From: Candidatus Bathyarchaeota archaeon
GTDB taxonomy: Archaea; Asgardarchaeota; Lokiarchaeia; Sigyniarchaeales; Sigyniarchaeaceae
Direction of reading: 5' to 3'
Length of the DNA: 6,389 bases
Assembly (NCBI GenBank): GCA_014729935.1
Contig: WJJB01000197.1
Coordinates: 1 to 6,389 of the forward strand
Shown piece after piece: positions 4,001-6,389 of the stretch; within the stretch, counting starts at the first letter, position 1; every line of letters begins with the position of its first letter. The position numbers were made by a program, and so were the translations under genes. Below the pieces are notes generated by a model. It did not search any database and had not been told where the DNA came from. It saw only the letters and a program-made list of their open reading frames with translations.

Positions 4001-6389
4001 ATATTTTCTCCGATTTCATGCCTGGCACCCATGAATGGTCTCGAATATTCGGTGATGTTGGAATGGGAAGCAATATCCCGATTTCCACGGCTTGGCAACC
4101 TATTTCTCGCCAGTTCACTGTCACGGGTGAGACTATCTTCTTCTCAATGGGTTATGCCTTCGAATGCTGGGTACTGGAGTCATCAAGGGGCGAAATCGCA
4201 TATTATGATAAATACTCATCGATGTTGGTAAACGGGACATTTCTCATAAATATGGGTCCTGGGTCGACTGAATTTTATTCTTTTCAAGTTACCGGGACGA
4301 ATATTCCCTTGAAACCAAATACTGGACCCCCTCAACTTGAAAATGGAACCGTGATTCCTGCATCAGGAGATCAAGCGGATTTATATAATTTCACGGTTTT
4401 GTATTCCGATCCTGACGATAATGCCCCATTTTACGTGAACGTCTCGATAAATGGGAGCCAGCATCAAATGCTCCCGGTTTCCCCTGAACTTCTTAATTTC
4501 AAAGATGGTGTCCTCTATTCATATACCACATACCTTTCACCCGGGAATTATAGCTATTCATTCAATACCATGGATGGATTGTTTAGCAATACCACTATCT
4601 TGCAGGCTGGTCCCACGGTATCTGAGACGAACGTGGCATCTCCGTCTCTTTTAAATGTGGCCGTGACACCCGAGCTGGGATCCAACATCACGATATTCAC
4701 GTTCAGCGTGATTTACCAAGATGCAGATAATAATCTACCGGTATTCATCGAAATCGAGGTGAATGGTTCCTCTCATGCCATGGCTGAAGTTGATCCCAGT
4801 GATCTCAATGCTACGGATGGGAAAGCATACCAATACGAATCTACATTAGTCGAGGGGTTCCATCAATTCCAGGTACGATGTTCCGACGGCATCAATCCAG
4901 CAGCAACACCGTGGATAGAAAACCCGCAAGTGAGCCCGTTATTCCATTTCTTGAATTACACGGTTTTTCATGAAGATTTCGAGGGTGATCTTTCCCAATG
5001 GGATACCATCAGTGGCTTTTGGCACCAGACAGGTATCAATAGTAGTTGGCCTGATTCTTTCCATTCCGTGAATCAATCTGCGTGGTTCGGGAGGGAGTTA
5101 TTTGGATCTTACGCAAACGGTAGCAGGGCATATGGATCCCTTATCACGAAACCCATCGATCTCACGGCCATTCCCGCTGCATACCTGGAATTTTACCATT
5201 GGAGGAATGCCATGGTGCCTGATGAATCCCTCATCTCGATTTCAATTGATGGGATTAACTGGGATGATATTTTCTCTTCAATTTCTGTTGTTTCACCTTG
5301 GGAAAAAATCATTCTTAACATATCACAATATTGTGGCAACCGATCGGTTCGAATCAGGTTCATGTTTGATACCATTGATGGATGGGATAACAATTACCGT
5401 GGATGGCTGGTTGATGACATCAAGGTGTACTCAAATATATCTAGCATTGTTCCACTGCACCCCGTGGATGGTGGAAATGTAATTAACGGTCTGTTCAATT
5501 TCACTTGGAGCAGCCTTGATACAACCGCGCTCCCGGTGAATTTCAGCCATGAATTGTCATCTCACGAAAATTTCAGCACGCTGATCGTCAACGACACCAA
5601 CATCCTTGAAACACCCATCAACACGTCCAATCTCGCCTTGCTTGATCTTGATATAGGGTCATATTTCTGGCGCGTGGGTGTGCAACATGGCTCATTTGAA
5701 TCGTATTCTGGCACCTTTATCCTGATTATGCCAGATAGGACACCAGTTGCCGATTTCACTGAAAATTCCACAACCATCTACCAAGGAGAATTCATAGAAT
5801 TCACGTTTAATGGCACGGAGGGCAACCTGCCAATGGCATACCAGTGGGATTTCGGGGATGGAAGCGCCCTTGGTTCAGGAATTAGCCCCGTTCACCAGTA
5901 TAATTCATCTGGCGACTTTACCGTGACCTTGATCGTAACTGACAGGGATTCAGATAGCGATGTAAAGGTGAAATTCCTGCATATCCACGTCTTGGTTGAC
6001 CTGATACCCATCGTGAATTTCACTGTTAATGAATCCATCATCCTGGTAAACGATCAGGTGCAATTTAACTTCACTGGAAGTGAAGGAAACCTGCCGGCGT
6101 TATATCAATGGAATTTCAATGATTCGACGCCGAATGCAACCATCAAGAATCCTGTTCACCAATTCACTACCGAGGGAACCTACAATATAACGTTGACCAT
6201 CCAAGATGCTAATGGTGATATAGCCACGTTAAAAAAAGTTGGCATGGTAACGGTGGTTGTCGATCGATTCCCCGAAGCGAATTTCACCGCCAACATTACG
6301 ACCATATACAAGGGAAATTCAGTTCAGTTCAATTTCACCGGCACGGAGGGTGATGCGCCCGCAACCTTCCAGTGGAATTTCACCGATGG
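1084..6389 (+). CDS. Giant modular surface glycoprotein: Ig-like/B-module repeats, MAM-like, FN3-like and PKD domains (partial, runs off the right edge)
   Basis: After the TAA at 1069-1071 the frame stays open to the window end, about 1,770 codons. GTG 1084 is the first possible restart and ATG 1156 the first ATG, but both lie inside the lectin-like domain, so neither is likely the original start (481 is). Domains in order: end of the lectin-like domain (to ~1242); A1 (1249-1557), B1 (1558-2064), A2 (2065-2370); A3, B2, A4 (2371-3504); A5, B3, A6 (3505-4635); A7 (4636-4944); MAM-like (4945-5436); Ig/FN3-like (5437-5745); PKD1-3 (5746 onward). All visible modules are extracellular binding or spacer types; no catalytic motif was seen. 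N-X-S/T sequons are extremely dense, e.g. nine in the 103-residue A1. The likely role is a glycosylated cell-surface adhesion or S-layer-associated protein anchored by an unseen C-terminus. Lack of stops over 5.3 kb argues for recent or present selection. As written it lacks a signal peptide, which sits upstream of the two stops. Confidence 0.85.
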   Translation, partial: MINGTQYDNGADYSYGFAFGQPAQMNVFEVVTGTSSSDYSIFLDDVDFSWTPNDNAPTIERVEYVETAFNGTTMVNFTANYTDLDNNPPVFMNLSMNSTLYEMQQVVPNDQNYTDGCLYTCSLVFNDTGNLTYFFNGSDGTTAVSTSLFELEVIEEEPLYFDGMLYEWTGWFGWTGVREQGHDLFGETGSGTNIFHVDSDPSNSFSGNRDINGTTGVITSTSGMIWQPWIGARDWVKLPRDVGVGTSVTLGLVNGGEQTFTIQEQRYYPAAGIMYGCWYMTSVQGSHAYYDKFSGLLVNLSIVPPFPENNYTIQIHDTNVPRIENSNPVILSGVSVDPTSAPQDTEFTFNITCTDADEIPPASVDILIDGMPHPMIRVNESDDDASDGILYTCSTYLQLGTHDYSMVASDGIYWDQTTNASITVTSSNGNAPVLSGGSVSPLSGYNGTSRFRFWVEYTDADNNAPVYVNVSVNGTQHELQKAVQTDDNYMDGCSYERIIPFTIPGNYSYQFECSDGISLGSDGPHVGPVVNATNAAFFDGMVYKWDGYFKLFGSDELHYWGKEYFNQTNATHYQVLSTPMNWMGPMNRDVDGLTREVTNGFYPMNTIEWVKISTDISMGSSLPIAVISAFDAENFIVTGETLFTTNSGSFDCWILEAPSGHVAYYDKYSGMLVNGTYFTFMGGMEEFTLQFMDTNIPLRPNLHAPELENGLVVPASGNQSTAFTFSVNYTDADNDAPEFVHVEVNETIYAMTLQDPSDDNYTDGTNYRTIVYLEPGTYNYTFKCSDWVHVNSTSTYPGLVVTETNSQPPELTAGMVNPDYAFNGSTVVTFSVIYTDLDNNAPVYINVTLNSTVYNLSKENISDLDYMDGCLYSLSLILNDTGNYTYHFNASDGITAVGFGPFTNLEVEEKSILFFDGMIYNYTAYFSWTDTWDDVTENCVDMGSNLFNINSSLRSNLWGNRTVDGATRILTDDIFSDFMPGTHEWSRIFGDVGMGSNIPISTAWQPISRQFTVTGETIFFSMGYAFECWVLESSRGEIAYYDKYSSMLVNGTFLINMGPGSTEFYSFQVTGTNIPLKPNTGPPQLENGTVIPASGDQADLYNFTVLYSDPDDNAPFYVNVSINGSQHQMLPVSPELLNFKDGVLYSYTTYLSPGNYSYSFNTMDGLFSNTTILQAGPTVSETNVASPSLLNVAVTPELGSNITIFTFSVIYQDADNNLPVFIEIEVNGSSHAMAEVDPSDLNATDGKAYQYESTLVEGFHQFQVRCSDGINPAATPWIENPQVSPLFHFLNYTVFHEDFEGDLSQWDTISGFWHQTGINSSWPDSFHSVNQSAWFGRELFGSYANGSRAYGSLITKPIDLTAIPAAYLEFYHWRNAMVPDESLISISIDGINWDDIFSSISVVSPWEKIILNISQYCGNRSVRIRFMFDTIDGWDNNYRGWLVDDIKVYSNISSIVPLHPVDGGNVINGLFNFTWSSLDTTALPVNFSHELSSHENFSTLIVNDTNILETPINTSNLALLDLDIGSYFWRVGVQHGSFESYSGTFILIMPDRTPVADFTENSTTIYQGEFIEFTFNGTEGNLPMAYQWDFGDGSALGSGISPVHQYNSSGDFTVTLIVTDRDSDSDVKVKFLHIHVLVDLIPIVNFTVNESIILVNDQVQFNFTGSEGNLPALYQWNFNDSTPNATIKNPVHQFTTEGTYNITLTIQDANGDIATLKKVGMVTVVVDRFPEANFTANITTIYKGNSVQFNFTGTEGDAPATFQWNFTD
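1249..2370 (+). repeat. A-B-A super-repeat unit 1 (374 codons)
   Basis: A1 (1249-1557) is an Ig-like module with YTDLDNNPP, NYTDGCLY and FNGSDG. B1 (1558-2064) opens YFDGMLYEW, carries NRDINGTT, YGCWYM and AYYDKFSGLLVN, and closes DTNVP. A2 (2065-2370) is the most divergent A copy (CTDADEIPP, DASDGILY, VASDG). B1 also departs from the other copies: where B2 and B3 have F-x-VTGET it has FTIQEQRYY. The unit is therefore the most diverged of the three. Confidence 0.75.
2371..3504 (+). repeat. A-B-A super-repeat unit 2 (378 codons)
   Basis: A3 (2371-2685) has YTDADNNAP, NYMDGCSY and FECSDG. B2 (2686-3186) has FFDGMVYKW, NRDVDGLTR, FIVTGETLF, FDCWILEA, AYYDKYSGMLVNGT and DTNIPLRPN. A4 (3187-3504) begins HAPELENGLVVPASGNQS and has YTDADNDAP and NYTDGTNY, with SDW replacing the usual SDG. 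The A4 opening matches A6, which shows that the repeating unit is A-B-A rather than single modules. Confidence 0.75.
3505..4635 (+). repeat. A-B-A super-repeat unit 3 (377 codons)
   Basis: A5 (3505-3819) has YTDLDNNAP, DYMDGCLY and FNASDG, and is closest to A1 (shared FNG[ST]T opening and LNDTGN-type turn). B3 (3820-4320) has FFDGMIYNY, NRTVDGATR, FTVTGETIF, FECWVLES, AYYDKYSSMLVNGT and GTNIPLKPN. A6 (4321-4635) begins PPQLENGTVIPASGDQA with YSDPDDNAP and NFKDGVLY. Similarity of A1 to A5 and of A4 to A6 supports duplication of the whole block. Confidence 0.75.
4636..4944 (+). repeat. Seventh Ig-like A module, outside the A-B-A blocks
   Basis: This 103-codon module has YQDADNNLP, NATDGKAY and VRCSDG in the usual order and spacing. 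It is followed directly by the MAM-like domain rather than a B module. It may be the remnant of a fourth super-repeat or a linker module. Confidence 0.7.
4945..5436 (+). other. MAM-like domain of the immune-inhibitor-A (InhA) type
   Basis: Within the large protein (residues ~1489-1652), the segment opens HEDFEGDLSQWDTISGFWHQ. It then has a YGSLITKPIDLTAIPAAYLEF core with W in FYHWRN, a D-E-S-L-I-S-ISIDGINWDDI stretch, SQYCGNRSVRIRF, and closes RGWLVDDIKVYSN. This order (DFE..W, S-L-x-[ST]-x-P-IDL, F-x-x-W, SxDGxxW, W...dlS.y.g, vriRF, GwxvDDixv) fits the MAM-like domain found in InhA-type secreted proteins. It is a jelly-roll, presumably for carbohydrate or protein binding. No metalloprotease HExxH occurs in the visible protein. 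Confidence 0.65.
5437..5745 (+). other. Ig/fibronectin-III-like domain
   Basis: Residues ~1653-1755 read as a beta-sandwich: IVPLHPVDGGNVINGLFNFTW opens the domain, SHELSSHENFSTLIVN follows and LDIGSYFWRVGVQHGSFES nears the end. The 'P.dG..v....F.W......v.Y.l.ls...F' and 'G.YfWRV' pattern is that of extracellular FN3-like repeats. It probably acts as a spacer between the MAM-like and PKD domains. Confidence 0.5.
5746..6389 (+). repeat. PKD domain array (two complete, third cut by the window edge)
   Basis: PKD1 (5746-6012, 89 residues) has the canonical YQWDFGDGS, then SPVHQYNSSGDFTVTLIVTD. PKD2 (6013-6276, 88 residues) has the degenerate YQWNFNDSTPN with NPVHQFTTEGTYNITLTIQD. PKD3 (from 6277) reaches FQWNFTD at the edge. 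Each opens with [AV][DN]FT.N.. and F-x-FNGTEG / FNFTGSEG / FNFTGTEG, showing close tandem duplication with a period of about 265 bases. PKD domains are rigid extracellular spacers common in archaeal surface-layer proteins. More copies probably follow. Confidence 0.85.

Noticed and set aside
1249..4944. CRISPR array or DNA-level tandem repeat
   Set aside because: The repetition is at protein level with diverged DNA and periods of hundreds of bases, typical of duplicated domains, not of CRISPR repeats and spacers.
1565..5482. Short + strand frames in other phases (such as 1565-1756, 3971-4231, 4451-4654 and 5102-5482)
   Set aside because: The phase containing the repeats and PKD domains is continuous through all of them; these alternative phases give low-complexity products with no domain logic.
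1004..5777. Several minus-strand frames of 60-100 codons within the large gene
   Set aside because: They overlap the long, domain-rich + strand frame, encode no recognisable domain and arise from its codon bias; they are shadows.

Overview
The window looks archaeal. A single very large reading frame on the + strand encodes a secreted, modular protein packed with N-X-S/T glycosylation sequons, tandem Ig-like modules and PKD domains. The start region has a TATA-like box and an AGGTG ribosome-binding site. The repeated module with a conserved Cys-Trp and an AYYDKYSGMLVNGT-like ending, together with the YTDADNNAP / YTDG / SDG Ig-like module, resembles surface proteins I associate with Asgard (Promethearchaeota) and some Thermoplasmata-type archaea. 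The lineage is an inference from protein style, not a proven assignment. Base composition is moderate, somewhat AT-rich, and more so in the intergenic gap.

Layout. Positions 1-277 (minus strand) hold the first 92 codons of a protein whose N-terminus resembles the B12-binding-like region of archaeal radical SAM proteins; the rest lies outside the window. Positions 278-480 are a divergent intergenic region with a TATA-like element (371-378), a perfect 6-bp inverted repeat (404-428) and a Shine-Dalgarno-like AGGTG (469-473) seven bases before an ATG at 481. From 481 to the right edge (6389) one reading frame runs on the + strand, interrupted only by two in-frame TAA codons at 502-504 and 1069-1071. 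The frame is then open for 5,318 bases and leaves the window unfinished.

Protein architecture, numbered from the ATG at 481 with each TAA counted as one residue: charged n-region plus hydrophobic signal/membrane segment (1-26); a lectin-like (ConA/LamG-like) domain (about 48-254) cut by the second TAA; three tandem A-B-A super-repeats of 374, 378 and 377 residues (257-1385), where A is a ~104-residue Ig-like module and B a ~168-residue module; a seventh A module (1386-1488); a MAM-like domain of the immune-inhibitor-A type (1489-1652); an Ig/FN3-like domain (1653-1755); and at least three PKD domains (1756 onward). The product is most likely a large glycosylated cell-surface or S-layer-associated adhesion protein. 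Its C-terminal anchor is not in view.

The most notable point is the pair of in-frame TAA codons. The first lies between a well-supported start and an intact signal-like segment; the second lies inside one domain. Frame, domain content and codon pattern continue across both. Possible explanations are a young pseudogene with two nonsense mutations, errors in an assembled genome, or stop-codon readthrough. The sequence alone cannot separate these. The two halves of the window share no obvious functional link beyond being divergently transcribed.
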